From contig SAUG01000007.1 in NCBI GenBank assembly GCA_011316305.1, positions 310,001 through 374,000 on the forward strand: a DNA stretch of 64,000 nt. Direction: 5' to 3'. This stretch comes from Rusavskia elegans (Eukaryota; Ascomycota; Lecanoromycetes; Teloschistales; Teloschistaceae). The position numbers and the translations under genes were made by a program. Of this stretch, positions 1 through 14,629 are shown piece by piece. The notes beneath the pieces were generated by a model. The model had not been told where the DNA came from, made no database searches, and was given only the letters and a program-made list of their open reading frames with translations. Each line of letters begins with the position of its first letter. Position 1 is the first letter of the stretch.

Positions 1-213
1 AAATAAAATAATAAAAAGTATTTATTTAAAAATCGTTATAGCGTATTTTTTAGATTAAGTCTCGAATATAATCTATAGTTACTATAGTAAAAAAATAAGA
101 TTTTATCGTAAATATATCGTAGTCCTAGATATAAAAAACTTGACTTTTTTCCACGGCGTTTATACTAACTATAAAATTTCAAATTACTCTAAATATTTTT
201 TAATAGAGTTTTA
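1..213 (+). pseudogene. 3' end of a decayed gene, twin of 35,720-36,103
   Basis: This is the RIP-mutated counterpart of the decayed plus-strand reading frame that ends at 36,103 in copy B. Only the last 70 or so codons are inside the window and the frame is full of stops. Function is not recognised. Its value is that it fixes the phase of the duplication: the sequence left of the window should resemble region X. Confidence 0.6.
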
Positions 214-276
214 AAACGAGTCTATATATTATAAACAATTTAATAGATTATTATTAGTGGAACGAATTCGCGTATA

Positions 277-1370
277 TAGATTGGCTATTTCGATACGGAT
301 TCCCGTCGGTATTTCGGAAATCCGATCTAAATTTTAGCGAATCGGTTTAATCCGATCTATTAAATAAGTCGAATCGGTTTCTAATATTAGAACTAAAAAT
401 TAAATCGGGTTATAAAATAGAAACTAATAGAAATCCGATTTAATCCGACTTATAATTATATTAGATAGTCGAATACTATAGTTTTTATTAATAATTATTA
501 CTTTAGATATAATTTCTTTTAATTTTAATAAATATTTTAAATAATATAAAGCGGTAATAGATTAAATATAAATAGAACTATCTAGTTTATAATTATTCAT
601 TTTTAATATTTCCTCGAATTTACTACAGCTATTAAGGATATAGATAAAGTATTTTTAACTAAATATATAGCTATAATTATTAGTTTTATCCAATAATAAG
701 TAATCTATTATAGCGGCTTTAAAGAATTTAAAATTATTAAAATATTAAAATCTCTATAAAAATAGTCGAAAGTTACTAAGAAATTTAGTTATAGTAATAA
801 TATAGTCAATATAGCTATCGAATCTCCGTATAAAAAAGAAAACAAAAATATTAATAATTTTATCGAAGTTAATAATAAAGACTAGATAATAGAGAGATAT
901 TCTACTAAATAGGATAATACTAAATTCGAAAATAAAAAAATATTTAGCTAGAAGTAATAATTATAATTAGGATAAAAATAAAGATAAAGATAAAAATATA
1001 AAAAAGAAAAGGAATATAGAAAAAAAAAACGGAAATAAAAACCGAAGCCGAAAATAATAAAAATATAAAAGAGATTATTAAACTATCTAACTATTTATCT
1101 ATATCTAGAAATAGTAGATCTAAATAAATATATTATTTCGATATATTACTATATTATTAATAAAAGAATAGATTATATAATATAGGAAAGAATGTTTTAA
1201 CGATTTTAATAAATTAAATTCGGATTTTCGGACTCGATCCGGAATCGAATTAAATTAAATTTTAAAATAATTTAATCCGATATAAATTAGATCGGACTAT
1301 TTTTTAATCCGATTCGGATCGAATCGGATTAGCTAATTTGAATTCGAAATCCGATCCGACGGCCAGTCTA
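277..1370 (+). mobile_element. hAT-like non-autonomous DNA element 1 (1.09 kb)
   Basis: The element starts TAGATTGGC and ends GCCAGTCTA, matching RIP-altered TAGACTGGC terminal inverted repeats. Subterminal CG-rich direct and inverted motifs (CCCGTCGG, CCGACCCGAC) are shared with elements 2-4. The flanks share CGTATA; a full 8-bp duplication is less clean than in the other copies. Copy B has an uninterrupted site near 36,160. Internally it resembles element 3 (for example the aatagattatataatata stretch near the right end), so both probably derive from one family. No intact transposase is visible. Confidence 0.75.
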
Positions 1371-1387
1371 CGTATACGATAAATAGA

Positions 1388-2035
<648 letters not shown>

Positions 2036-2854
2036 TTTATTATTTTTTTTATTTTTTTTATTTTAATTATTTCTATTATTTTTATTATTATTTTTATTTT
2101 TATTTTTATTTTTATTATTGTTATTATTGTTAATATCGTCGATATTATTTAAGATTTTCTCTATTATATACAGCGTTTTATACGTATATTATATCTATAC
2201 TATATATAAAAATACTATTTTGATATAAAATTTTTAATCGTAGTTATTCAGTCTACGATCTATTATTATAATATATATTAAAGAAAGTAATAGTACGTTT
2301 CGGTTTAAACTGTCGTCTAATCGAAGTCGAAACCGAAGATAATCTATAGTATACCGTAAAATATATATATTTGTACGCGTATTCATTTATATGATTCTAT
2401 ATAGTATTAGTTCTAGATATCGTATTTTAACGGCGCTAGTATTATTCGTCGGAAATATTTTAATAGCTCGTTATATAAAATGATAAACCGAGAATAAAGA
2501 AATCGTATATAGTTGCCTAGAAATATATCGTATACTACGAACGACGACGGCCGGATTACTAAATAATAACTGGAAAACTCTATTAATTAACTATTTCGAA
2601 AAATCGTTTCGTAGTTTTAAAATAAAGAAATAAAATTTAGTAGAACTAATAGAATTCGTTTATAGAAATTTGAAGTTTATAGTAGTTTACTTTTATAATT
2701 ATAGCGATTTTCATCGATCTAGGACTAAATATATCTTACGATACTAGATCGATATAGTTTATACTTTATTTCGTTTTAAATAATCTACTATAAAGTTATT
2801 CTTCCGATAATATTATATATTAGCCTTTATACGTAATTATCTTTTAGAATAACT

Positions 2855-5030
2855 ATTTACTACTAGTAGTATATCTCGTTAAAATTTTTTTATATCTAGT
2901 TTTTATAGATTAGCTCTCGATTTTATATATATAGATATAAGCCGAAATTTCGTTATTAATCCCGCGAGTTTTAAAATATTATCTTATTAGTTTTATCTAG
3001 ATCATCTATTTTATTATTTTATAGCGTAGAAAACGTTAATTTATTACTTTTATTTAGTTTTTCTACTTTATTTTTTTATATCGATATAAATATACCGACG
3101 ACGGAATATTCTAGTAATACGGACCTTTAGGCCTTTATAAAATAAATTTAGCGTTTCGTTATATCTAAATTCGTTCTAAATCTAAAATTAGAAATCGGTT
3201 ATTAATTATATTAAATATTATATTTCCGAAAAAGATCGAAATTATTGATTGGCTAGTTTAACTAGCCGCTGCTAAAATTAGAACGAATATTTTAAAATAT
3301 ATAGAAAATTATACCGCGAGATATTAATAGTATTTACTTTTAATAATTAAATCTATTAAAGGTATAGAAGTAGTCCTATTATAACTTCTAGTTAAAAATA
3401 TTTCTTTTTTACTATTTATTCTATTAGACGTAGTTTATAAAACTATTTATTTCTAAATCTAATTTGAATTTATATTAAAATCCCTTAATTTCTACTAGAC
3501 TGGCTATTTCGATATAGATTCCCGTCGGTACTTCGGAAATCCGACTCGAGTTTTAATAAATCGGATTAATCAAACCTATTAAATAATATAGATCGGTTTT
3601 TAAAATTAGAATCGAAAGTCAAATCGGATTATAAAATAGAAACTAATAGAAATTCGATCTAATTCGTTAAATCTTTTATATATAGTATAATACTATAATG
3701 AATATAATATAATATTATAATTTATATTATAAAATATTATAATTAATAAATTAATTGATTATATATAATGGTAATTTATTTTAAAATTATATTTACTCTA
3801 ACAATAATTCTTATAGCTAGTGTAGTTAATTAACTAGAGATAATTTAAATAAATAGATATAAATTTTATATTGAAATTATATTTTTATATTAGAATTTTG
3901 ATTTTATACTAGATTTTAGCGGTTTTAGTAGATCGAACCCGGATTCCCGAATTCGATCCGAAACCGAGTCGGATTAAATTCTTAAAAAATCTAATCTAAC
4001 TCGGTTCGGTATCTAGAAAAGTCGAAATCGATTCGGATCGGATCGGTTTTTCTAATTTGGATTCGAAACCCGACCCGACGGCCAGTCTAGTTTCTATAAA
4101 GATTTTAAAATCAGTACTCTATTAAAAGAATTTAAAATCTGCGGTAATAGAAAAAATTTTAACAAATAAATTTTAAACCGATTCGAATATTTATCGAAAT
4201 TTAATAGACTATTCTAATATTTTCTAAATTATTTTTTTAAAGTTTATATCTCGATTCGAAAATCTAGAATAAAGAAACTATTAAAATAGAGACTTGGAAG
4301 ATAATTCCGATATATTCGTTTACTTTCTATAGAAAATTTAGACGACGTTTATATTCGTATTTAAAAATAACTTTATATCTATTATATATTAACGTCTTCT
4401 TTTATATAGTTTCCTATATTTTATAGAACTCGCCTAAAATATATTATTAGATAAATAAATAGCTTTACAACTAGAAAAAATACGGAAAATTCTTATAGTA
4501 CCTATATATAATAATAGATATTTAAAATTCTAAATAAATATTATATTATTTTTATTTTTTTAAATTTTCTTCCGCTAACCTTTTTTTAATTCCGGAGCTT
4601 TTCTATAGATTACCGTAGATATTATATAGATATTAAAACTATAAAATTAGGCTCGAAAGAGATAATAGTAATAACTATCTAAATAATATCGTATTAATTA
4701 TAGTTATTTCATTTTTAAAAATAAACCAAATTATCGGATAAATCTATAATGATATAGATTAAAGTTTTAACGTCTAAGCTAATATTTAATAGTTTATCTC
4801 TATTTAAATACTAGAGCTGAAATAATACGTTAGTACGCGTATCTATTAAATGTCGATTATCGAGAAAAAGATCGCAGTCTATAAAACTATATTTAAATAG
4901 CTTTAAAAAATTAATATAGTTAATATAATCGAATTTTCGAGTCTTTATTAAAAATATATATTACGTTTTTATACGGTTTCTAATAGTTTTAAAGATAGTG
5001 GCGCTATTATATTAATACTAGAAAGTTATC
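2855..5030 (-). pseudogene. RIP-killed copy of the nuclease-like gene
   Basis: This is the counterpart of the minus-strand gene at 36,919-38,018 plus 48,143-48,620 of copy B. Here the Copia element is absent, so the two halves are adjacent, which shows the uninterrupted ancestral arrangement. hAT-like element 2 sits inside it at 3,496-4,089. The start codon position (about 5,030) and the whole frame are destroyed by C-to-T/G-to-A changes. No product is expected. Confidence 0.75.
3496..4089 (+). mobile_element. hAT-like element 2 (594 bp) with 8-bp TSD
   Basis: Terminal repeats are TAGACTGGC and GCCAGTCTA. The flanks are atttctac (3,488-3,495) and gtttctat (4,090-4,097). Both differ from the empty site in copy B, gcctccac at 37,550-37,557, only by C-to-T/G-to-A changes. 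That is a perfect 8-bp target-site duplication once RIP is allowed for. An 8-bp TSD with short TIRs is typical of the hAT superfamily. It is too short to encode a transposase, so it is MITE-like. Confidence 0.9.
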
Positions 5031-5776
5031 GTCTTTAGTAATTTAAACGAGTAGAGTTAAACTTTCGAATAATTTCGTTTAGAAATCAAAAATAATTTAG
5101 AAATAGTATAATAGTAATTAGATATCTTTCTATTCTTTTCTAGATATCTATTATCTTCTAAAAATAGATTTTCGATATACTAGATCTATTTATTGTAAAG
5201 AATTTTCTATAGATAATTTTCGATCGAAGTATTATTAGATTATATTTTTTTCTATCGATTCTAATTTCGTATATTAAATAGATCTATTAAATAGTTAGTT
5301 ACGGTCGTTAGTAGTAATCTATAATCTGTTATTATTTACTGTATATCTTGCCGCTTTAACGTAATAATTTAAGATACGTTAATAAAATCTGAAAGAATAC
5401 GATAACGATATAATAAACTATCTACGGATAATAGATATATATAGTAGTAAAACTAGCCGTTAAAATATTAAAATACTATTTGCTTTTTAGAATTTAATAT
5501 ATCTATACTAAGTTATTAAAACTACGTTTTTAAATATAATATATTTTATTTTTATCTATATTCGGCTACTATCTATAATAGCGTATATAGATCTATTTTA
5601 ATATCGATCTTTTTTTATCGAAGAATATATTAGAAGAATTGATTATCGGTGAAAGAAACTATATATTAATTCTAATTATCGTCGAAATTTTGAATATTAT
5701 TATATTAATTTTAATATCTCTTCTATTAATTTTAGAATATCTATTTTTAGTTTTATAATTTCTATCGATATAGATT

Positions 5777-7310
5777 TTAACTTTCGCGCCGGCTTTTAAT
5801 TTAGACGATTTTAGAAATTATTTTCTTTTTAGTAGATTTTATATTACTTGCGCTATATTCCTCGATTTTGATAATAGATTTATAAATACTATTAGATATA
5901 ACTATTATAGTAGCAGCTTTATCGTATATATATCTAAAATAATAGAAAAGATTGTAAATAGAATTTTAGATAATATAAATATTATTAATTTTAATAGCTA
6001 TTCCTTTAGTTTTAAAATATTCGAAAGAGAGACGGATCTGATATAATCCACTCTAGTCGCGTTTATATACTATAAAATAGTAGAAGCCGCGCTACTATCT
6101 ATAGTACTATATTATTCTTTCGATTATCTTTCGGTATATACCTTTAGTATTTACCTATATATAGATTTTAAAAGCGTTTTTAAAAAGATATCGAACAGCG
6201 CAGACTATACTATTTCGATTAAATTTAGCTAGCTAGTTTCTTATTAGTTATATATTTATGAAATTTTTAAATTAAAATACGTATTCTACGGTATAATTAT
6301 TAAAGCCGACGCTATATATAGAAACTTTATAGATATTATTAGAAATAAAGTCGACGTTTATATAAAAACAATAATCGTCGTAATTTTTAAACGAGAATTT
6401 AAAAAAAAATAGATATAATTTTATCTAGATAAATATTAGAATTATTTTTTCGATATTTAAAAGAGATATAGCTATCGATATAATTAATTAGAATTAAAAA
6501 AATTAGAAATTTTTTAATATATAGTAGACGCTTTTTTTCTAATCTACTAGATCTTTTAATAAATTAACTATTAGTATCGCGGATTTCGATATTTACATTG
6601 ATTTTATAAAATTTATATATATTCGATAAAACCTCTAGAGTACTATCGTAATAAAAGCGAATATAAAAATTATAATTTTTAGAATTACGAAACGTATAGA
6701 GGTTTTTAAATTATTTAACCGGTAGAACGAAAGGATTTATAAATATAAAATTATTATTTATCTATTCTATTTATCTTTCGTTTTCCGAAATAATTTAAAA
6801 GTAATTTATAAAAGGCGTATCTACGTCTTTCTATCTATTATATTTTAGTATAATATTCGATAAAAAATATTTTAAAAAACTAAATTATATTTTTTCTATA
6901 TATTCGCTATCTTCCGGGATAATAACTAGTAGAAAATTTTTAGAAAGCGGAATTAATTCCGTACAGTTTTGATTTATTTAATTCTATAAGCGAACATTCT
7001 ATTAAAATAGTTAGAATATATCTAATAAATATTGTATAAGTAAAATATATATTTTAATCGTATATTGTTTATCTATAATCTAAAATAGATAAAAATATAT
7101 ATTATTTCTAGCTATATTAATATAAATATCGTATAACGTAAATACGTTATCGTAGTTTATATAATTCTTTGTATATTAGATATAATATTCTTGATTATTC
7201 TAACGTAGATTATATACCGGATAATAATTCTATCTATTTTTTCTTTCTATAGTTAGATTTACTTTTATTTTTTTATAATCTATTTTCGTTCCTATATACT
7301 TCGATAGTAT
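5777..7310 (-). pseudogene. RIP-killed copy of the Zn2Cys6 gene
   Basis: This is the counterpart of 49,389-50,909. Stop and start positions align at about 5,777 and 7,310. The coding frame and the cysteine codons are degraded by C-to-T/G-to-A substitutions, with many stops. Order and orientation relative to its neighbours are the same as in copy B. Confidence 0.75.
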
Positions 7311-8454
7311 TTTAAATTATTATTGCTATAAATTTAACGTCTATTATTAAAATAAAAAGAGTAATTACTATTTTCTATATTCTATTAAACTAGTAAACTT
7401 TGAATTTTCTAATATTAATTTAAGATTATACTAGTATACTGCCGATAAATTCGATCTTTTAAATCTATATTTCCTTAGACCTATATAAAAAGTAAATATT
7501 AACTAAATTATAGCTAAATAAAAAATCTCGATCTAAAAAATAGATAGAAGATATTTTATATATATCGTTATAATTTTTTAATATATACTATAATAATAAT
7601 TAATTACCAAATTTTAATAATATAACGAATATTATTAGTCTTTTAATTTTATCTAAAATCTATTAATATAACTTTATTATTAATTTTATATTATACGTAA
7701 ACTATTTTTCTTTTATTATAGTAGTTTAATATTTTTCTTTAAAATATACTAAAGTTGTTTAAAAGATACTAATATTAAATATATAAAATATATAAAATAT
7801 AAACGATTTATATCTAATAGAATATACTTTTATTAAATATATTTAATATTTTTAAAAAAAGGATATACGGTAAATAAAAATTCTTTACTATCTAATTTAT
7901 TCGAAAGTTAAACTAATCGTATAAAATAATATTTTAATTTTTTACTAAATATATTAGACGATATTATTATTTTATTCTATATATCTTTCTATTTCGAAAT
8001 CGGATTATTTACGATAAATACTATTATAAATCGCCGTAGAATAATATACGGCTATAAATTTCTTTTTTCTATTTATTCGATTTAAAGATCCGATTTGAAA
8101 TAGATTTTAATATTTCAATTCTTTATATAATTAGTTTACTTTTATAGTAGCCGGGTTCTATATATATAAAATGCTCTCTAATATATATATTAGCACGAAC
8201 TATTATATATTTATAGAAATTACCTAGCTTTTTTTAATATATATTAAATTTTATTTTACCGTAGTAGAAAATTCCAATCTAAATAAACCTTGTTAAAAAA
8301 AAAGGTTAAATTTTGGCAGTCTTGACAAAACAGTATATTAATAAAACTTTTAACTAATATTTTGCCTATCAAAGTTTATATATAAAATAAATTATAAATT
8401 CTAATATTATATTTTTTTTACTAATTATTTCTATTAATACGTACGAAACTAGAA
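7311..8454. other. Non-coding stretch, twin of 50,910-52,105
   Basis: RIP-mutated counterpart of the non-coding stretch between the Zn2Cys6 gene and the unknown minus-strand gene. No open frame, RNA gene or separate element is visible. Confidence 0.6.
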
Positions 8455-8890
8455 CTAATTTACCGTTAGATACTAAACTTCCGTTATTTCTTTAACTAAA
8501 GCTATAATCTCGTAGAATTTAATAAAAGCTTCGATTACGTTTTCGAAAAAAACGATAGATTTAAATTTGTAAACGAAATATATATAATATAATTTTCCGA
8601 TAATATTTTTCGTATTATTAATATAATAGCATTTAACTTTTTAAAAATTAACTATATACTAAAATCCATCGGCGTCGTCTATAAAATAACTAGCTAATTA
8701 TAAAAGTTCGATTTTTTTTCTAAAACTATAAATACTATCCGACGAATATTTTTAATATAATAGTTTGAATAGTTTTATAGCTAGCGTTGCTATTAATATA
8801 TCTATTAATATTAAATTTCTTTTTAATTAAAGCCGTTTATATTTAGTCGTCGATAATATTATAAATATAATGATACTAACTAAATCTCTC

Positions 8891-9814
8891 TTCTGAAAGG
8901 TTTTTATCTGGAGTTATATTGAATTTTCATATATATATATATGTTTCATCAACGTTATATACGGCAACAATTGTTGTATTTCACGTATAAAGAAATTTTC
9001 ACAGCTAAAAGTATATATTTCGTTAGATAAAGTTTACAGCGCAGTCAATTATATTGACTATTTTCTTTTTTATTCGATTACGAATCCTCTACCATCCAGT
9101 TCTTTCTTGACGTTATAAATAATTATAAGCATCTAATATTTCCGCTATATCTATCTACTATACTGCGAAGTAATTATCTATAGTCGTCGCCTCGGCTGTA
9201 TTTATCGTATAACCCGTACCTAAACGCTCCGCTAAACTATTAAGGTACTTTTTAGCCTATTTAGCTTTAAAAAGGTCGCTAGGTAGTACGCTAACTACTA
9301 TAGCTAAAAGCTTTACCCGGTCGATTAGACTGAAAGGGAGTAAAGAGGTCGGATAGCGCGTTTTAAAGGCGATAAAAAAGAGATTTAGGTTAAAGTCGAA
9401 ATAGATTACTCTAGCTATAACGAGATAGTCGACGACCGCGCGGATAGATATAGTTATTACGGATATAGATACTACCGTCTGGTTTAGCTTGCATCTATAG
9501 CTATTACGGGAGCATATACGTACGCAAGGGCTTTTAAACTTATATTATTAGTAAAAGAAGAAGAAAAAGAAGCGATAACTGCGAGGTATATTTACCTGTA
9601 TAAGTTTCTACGTTAGTTAAATTATCGGTAGAAGGATACGATATATTACTAAGTAAATTTAAATTAAAATTCTAAAGAACCGTTATTTACGTTAATTAAA
9701 CTGGAATATAAACTCTGCTACCGTATATTCGATACTGGTATATTAACGCTTGATTTGTTTACCGAACCACTGGTTGACCGAGTATCAAAACCAAAACAAA
9801 TTAACTAACTAATT
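8891..9814. mobile_element. Unclassified 0.92 kb insertion
   Basis: This segment has no counterpart in copy B, where the site reads ctctcgatagc. In copy A, ctctc precedes the insertion and ctttc follows it, so a RIP-altered 5-bp duplication is possible. The insert keeps many more CA and TG dinucleotides than its surroundings. It therefore arrived later or escaped RIP. The ends (TTCTGAAAGG and ACTAACTAATT) do not match the LTR or hAT elements here. No intact frame was found. Confidence 0.55.
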
Positions 9815-9825
9815 CTTTCGATAAT

Positions 9826-10245
9826 TAAACTGGTCGTCGGGTCGGATTTCGAATTCAAGTTAACTAACCCGACCCGACTCGACAGGTTTTTAACCTCATT
9901 TTATAATCTAATTCTATTTAAATAATCTACTAAATCTATATAATTTATATAACTTTTATATAAAAATTATACGAATAATTTTAAAAAATTCTAGTTAATT
10001 AACTATACTAGCTAGATTGGTACTAGTTTTACTAAATATATTATCTAACTTTATTACTATTTAATTTAATAAAATATTAATATTTAAATTATATATAACT
10101 ATTAATAAAAGTTTAATAGATTTCTGTCGGATTTTCGGATTCGACCCGGAACCGATTATTTAGCGAATCGAATCAGTTCGACTCGTTAAAAAATCGGGTC
10201 GAATTATAGATACCGATAGAAACCCGTACCGAAGTAGCCAATCTA
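9826..10245 (-). mobile_element. hAT-like MITE 4 (420 bp), inverted, with 8-bp TSD
   Basis: It starts TAAACTGGTC and ends GCCAATCTA, with the family subterminal motifs in the opposite orientation to elements 1-3. The flanks are tcgataat (9,818-9,825) and tcgataac (10,246-10,253). The empty site in copy B is tcgatagc (52,538-52,545). All differences are RIP-type. It is the shortest copy and clearly non-autonomous. Confidence 0.9.
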
Positions 10246-13102
10246 TCGATAACATCGTAGATTAAATCTATCGGCAAAATTATATCTTTTAAAAAAGTTT
10301 CTATTCGATCGTTTAGTAACTAGTAACGATTTATATTCGAGTTATCGTAAACTATTAAACTTTATAAAAATAAAGATCGAATTACTATAATATAGTATAA
10401 CGTTTTATTAAATTTTATTTTTCGACCTTTAAATAAACGGTATATAGAAAAGCTTTAGTAAATAACAAAATCTTTATAATATCTTTACTATTTTAGTTTT
10501 ATTTAGACTTTTTATTTAATTATCGCGCGATAACTTTAAAAATATCGGAATAAATTATATCGAAAAAGATTAGATTTTATAAGCTAAAAATATTATAGTC
10601 TCGCTTGCTATTATATATTACATTTTATTTTATATAGCGGTAAATTTCGATTAGACCGAACGCTATTAAAGTATTATTAAAAAAAAGATAATTACTAAAA
10701 TTAATAATAACGAAAATATTCTATTAAAAGAAAAATCGTTCGTTTTTACTATAATTCTAGTAGATACTTTCTATAAAAGATAGATTAGTAATAAAAATTA
10801 GTTTTATTAAAGTATTTTCGGATAGATTAGATGGATTAGATATAATAGTTTAATACGGTTACTCGAATATCGAAATAAATTAAATATAGAAATTCTACGA
10901 TTAAGAATTAATCTAGGAAGATCGGGATAAAAATTACTAGACTAAAAATTTTAATAAAACTATACAATTCTGTTTTTATCGGATATTTAACTGAATTTAT
11001 AGAATAAAATAAATAAATTGATTTTGCAGAATTATTATTCTAAAATATAAATTTTTATTATATATATAGCTATCCTATAAAACTAATATCCGAACGAATG
11101 AAAAGTTATCATATACGTCAGACTATTATATATACGCTATATCGTTATATTATATATACTCTAAAACTTTATAAATAATATATCCGATTAAAATAATCCA
11201 AATAATTATTCGTTAAAAGAAAATGGAAAATTCATTCTATATATATAATTAGTAATTAGCAAAAGTTATAATTTGTATTTTATATATATAGATAGATATT
11301 TTTATCTATAAATTCAATAAATTTCCGATTTACTACTATTTTAGTATTAATTAAATCGATTTTTAGAATTTAATTTATCAGATACGAAGCCAGTAGTATT
11401 TGTAATTTAGTAACTAAAAGCTTTATTACTCTAGATTCTATTTCGTATTTAATTTCTTGATCTATTTATACGTAGTTTTCTAATATATTTTATCTATATT
11501 TTCTAATCATTAAAGTTTATAATTTTAATCGAAAGTAATAATGAAAATCTTTTTACTAGTAATAGTTTACTTTTTATAAACGATTTCTATATAATAGTTC
11601 GATACAATAAAGTTTAATCTATTATAAATATAGTTATTTTTTAATTTCGTATAACTATAGATAAGAAATTTGTATCTATATTCTTTAATTTCGTAATTTA
11701 TAATATTGTTTGTATCAATCTATAAAGAAATTATCAATATTATATTTTTTTATAATATTAATTAGTTTTCTGTCTATATTAATAAATTTTTTTTTATAAC
11801 TAAATACAATTTACTACGGATATACTATAAAATTTAAAAAATAATTGTTATAATAGACGACTATATTATAGATCTTTTATTAATTAAATAGAAAGTGGAA
11901 TTGGATAATTTTATAAATAAAATTAATAGTAGATATTTTCTATATCGATTGCTATTATCTACTAGTTAATGTATATATATCTTGTATTTTTAATATATAA
12001 ATATTTTAGATATAGTAGATAGACTTCGGACTATATAATAAAGATATAAGATATAAAATAATATATTCGGTTTAAATAGATAAAATAATATAAGAAAAAA
12101 AGATAAAGAAAATAGAAAAGATAGTCGATAACGACGACGAGCTAAACAATAACGAAGACGAAATAGACAATAATAATATCGACGACGACAACGATAACGA
12201 CGACGACGACGAAGACGAAATAGACGACGACGACGATAATAAAGACGATTAGACTGGCTACTTCGGTACGGGTTCCCGTCGATACTTCGGAAACCCGATT
12301 CGAATTTTAGCGAATCGATTCGATCCGACCCGCTAAACGATACAGATCGATTTCTAATATTAAAACCGAAAGTCGAATCGGATTATAAAATAAAAACTTA
12401 TAGAAATTCGATCCGACTCGATTTATAATTATATTAAATAATTAAATATTATAGTTTTTATATATATACTTTAAATATATTAATTCTTTTAATTATAATA
12501 AATAATTCAAGTAATATAAAACGATAATATATTTTATTTAATACTAACTAGTATGATAGCCGTAATTTATATTATTTTCCTTTAAAAAATTCTAGACTAT
12601 ATATTTCTTTCTCGAATCTTTTAACTATATAGAATTTGATTATTAACTAGTTTATTATTTTCTGGCTATACCTTTAAATTCTTTATTAAATTTTTAATAA
12701 ACTAAAAGTTTTTAGTTTAAATAGTAATTCGTTTAACGTAATTTACAACTAGAGTAATATCTAAATAATATAAATATAGTCGTATATAAATAATAATATA
12801 ATAAAATAGTATAGATTATACTAGATACTACTTTATATATAATATTATACTACGAAACTAAATTTCGCAATAAAGCTCGCTAAAAAAAAGCGAAAAAAGT
12901 AATAATTATCGACTAGATAAAATAGAAACGAAATGAAATAATATATTAGAATAATATATTAAATATAAATGAAATTATCTAATTTATAATTACTTATTTC
13001 TAATATTTCCTCGAATTTACTATAGCTACTGAAAGTATAAATAAAATAATTTTAACTAAATATATAATTCTAATTATTAATATTATCTAATAATAAATAA
13101 GC

Positions 13103-13141
13103 TACTCTAGCGGTTTTAAAGAATTTAAAACCGCTAGAGTA
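13103..13141. repeat. Perfect 18-bp inverted repeat with 3-nt loop inside hAT-like element 3
   Basis: Left arm 13,103-13,120, loop gaa, right arm 13,124-13,141; the arms are exact reverse complements (tactctagcggttttaaa). The matching place in element 1 (about 685-735) has lost complementarity through C-to-T changes, so the hairpin is probably an ancestral feature of the family. Confidence 0.9.
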
Positions 13142-13364
13142 CTAGAACTGCTATAAAAATAATTGAAATTTATTAAAGATTTTAGCTATAGTAGTTACAC
13201 GATTTATATACTTATCGAATCTCCGTATAAAAAAAAAGAAGAAATTACTAATAATATTATCGAGGTTAGTAATAGAAACTAGATAGTAGAAAAATATTCT
13301 GCTAAATAAAATAATACTAAATTCGAAAATAATAAAAGTTTACCTAGAAATATTAACCTCGATA

Positions 13365-13463
13365 AAAATAAAGATAAAAATAAAGATAAAAATAAAGATA
13401 AAAATAAAGATAAAAATAAAAATAAAAATAAGAATAAAAATAAAGATAAAGATAAAGATATAG
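13365..13463. repeat. Low-complexity GATAAAAATAAA repeat
   Basis: Consecutive gataaaaataaa-type units inside hAT-like element 3. Element 1 has a shorter version at about 965-1,010. It is purine-only on the plus strand apart from T and carries no coding signal. Confidence 0.85.
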
Positions 13464-14629
13464 AAAAGGAAAAAAATATAAAATAAAAAGTAGAAATAGA
13501 AATCGAAGACGATAAAAATATAAAAGAAATTATTAAACTATCTAACTACTTATCTATACTTAGAAATAGTAGATCTAGATAAATAGATTACTTCGATATA
13601 TTGCTATATTATTAATAAAAGAATAGATTTTATAATATAAAAAAAGAGATTTTAGCGATTTTAATAGATTAAACCCAGGTTTCCGGATTCGATCCGGAAC
13701 CGAATTAGATCGAATTCTAAAAAAATCTAACCCGACTTAGTTTAGTATCTAGAAAAGTCGGAATCGATTTAAATCGGATCGGTTCCTCCAATTCGAGTTC
13801 GAAACCCGACCCGACGGCCAATCTAACGACGATATAGACGACGACGCGTTATATAAAGACGAAGATAAGTTTAAGAAAACGTATAAATAATAGACGAAAA
13901 GAAGATAAAGGAAGCAGATCGGAACAGAGAAAATAAAGATTCGAATAAAATTATAAAATTCTTTCGACGTTATCGAATTTATATTATAATAGATATTCTT
14001 TCTATCTAGATTTTATAAAAACGTATTATTAGTTATTTAGTTCCGCTATCGTATTCTTTAGTAAAAATAGCTATATAGTAAATTCTATATCAGATTATAA
14101 AATACCGTAATACCGACTATATATACTAAAAACTAATTTTTATAATAGCTTGATATCCATCTATCGATCGCAACAATTAAATATTCTAAACAAATATTAA
14201 CGATATTATAGACTATTATACGATAACGATAACTGTCGTTATAGTATACGATTATATAAACCGATAGAATAATGTCGAAAGTAGAATTATTTCTAATTAT
14301 AATATATCTTTCTTTTTTCGTTTTTCTATACGTAACTAACGTTTCGGCTAACCGAATGGAAATATAGAAACTAAATAATAGTTAAACTAGATATCGATAA
14401 AATTCGAAAACTCGTTCTATATCTATCGTTATCTAATAAAATCTTTAGCGAAGAAAATATTAAAATAAATCTCGAAGAACTTTCTAGTCGAAATTAAAAA
14501 AGAGGATTATTTCTTAATAGTAAAACGTAGTAAAATCTAGATCCACTATTAAAGAAATACTATAATATAGCCGAAAAAATAAAGAAATATTTAAAAAAAA
14601 AAAAAAAAGACTTTTCGCTAGAAAATCTA

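Larger units (their letters stand above)
8455..10843 (-). pseudogene. RIP-killed copy of the unknown multi-exon gene
   Basis: This is the counterpart of 52,106-53,139. It is split by a 924 bp unclassified insertion (8,891-9,814) and by hAT-like element 4 (9,826-10,245). The two insertions lie within about a dozen bases of each other in the third intron of the copy B gene model. The remaining gene sequence is destroyed by RIP. Confidence 0.7.
12250..13825 (+). mobile_element. hAT-like element 3 (1.58 kb)
   Basis: Terminal repeats are TAGACTGGC and GCCAATCTA. The flanks aagacgat and acgacgat match at seven of eight bases. The subterminal blocks are those of element 2 and the interior is shared with element 1. 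It is the longest copy of the family in the window and contains a hairpin (13,103-13,141) and an A-rich simple repeat. No intact transposase frame remains. The empty site is in the acidic-tail gene of copy B near 54,690. Confidence 0.85.
11517..13889 (+). pseudogene. RIP-killed copy of the acidic-tail gene
   Basis: This is the counterpart of the plus-strand gene at 53,876-54,744. The gacgacgac repeat that encodes the Asp/Glu-rich tail is still visible at about 12,130-12,250. It is interrupted by hAT-like element 3, and the last codons follow the element at about 13,830-13,889. Confidence 0.7.
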
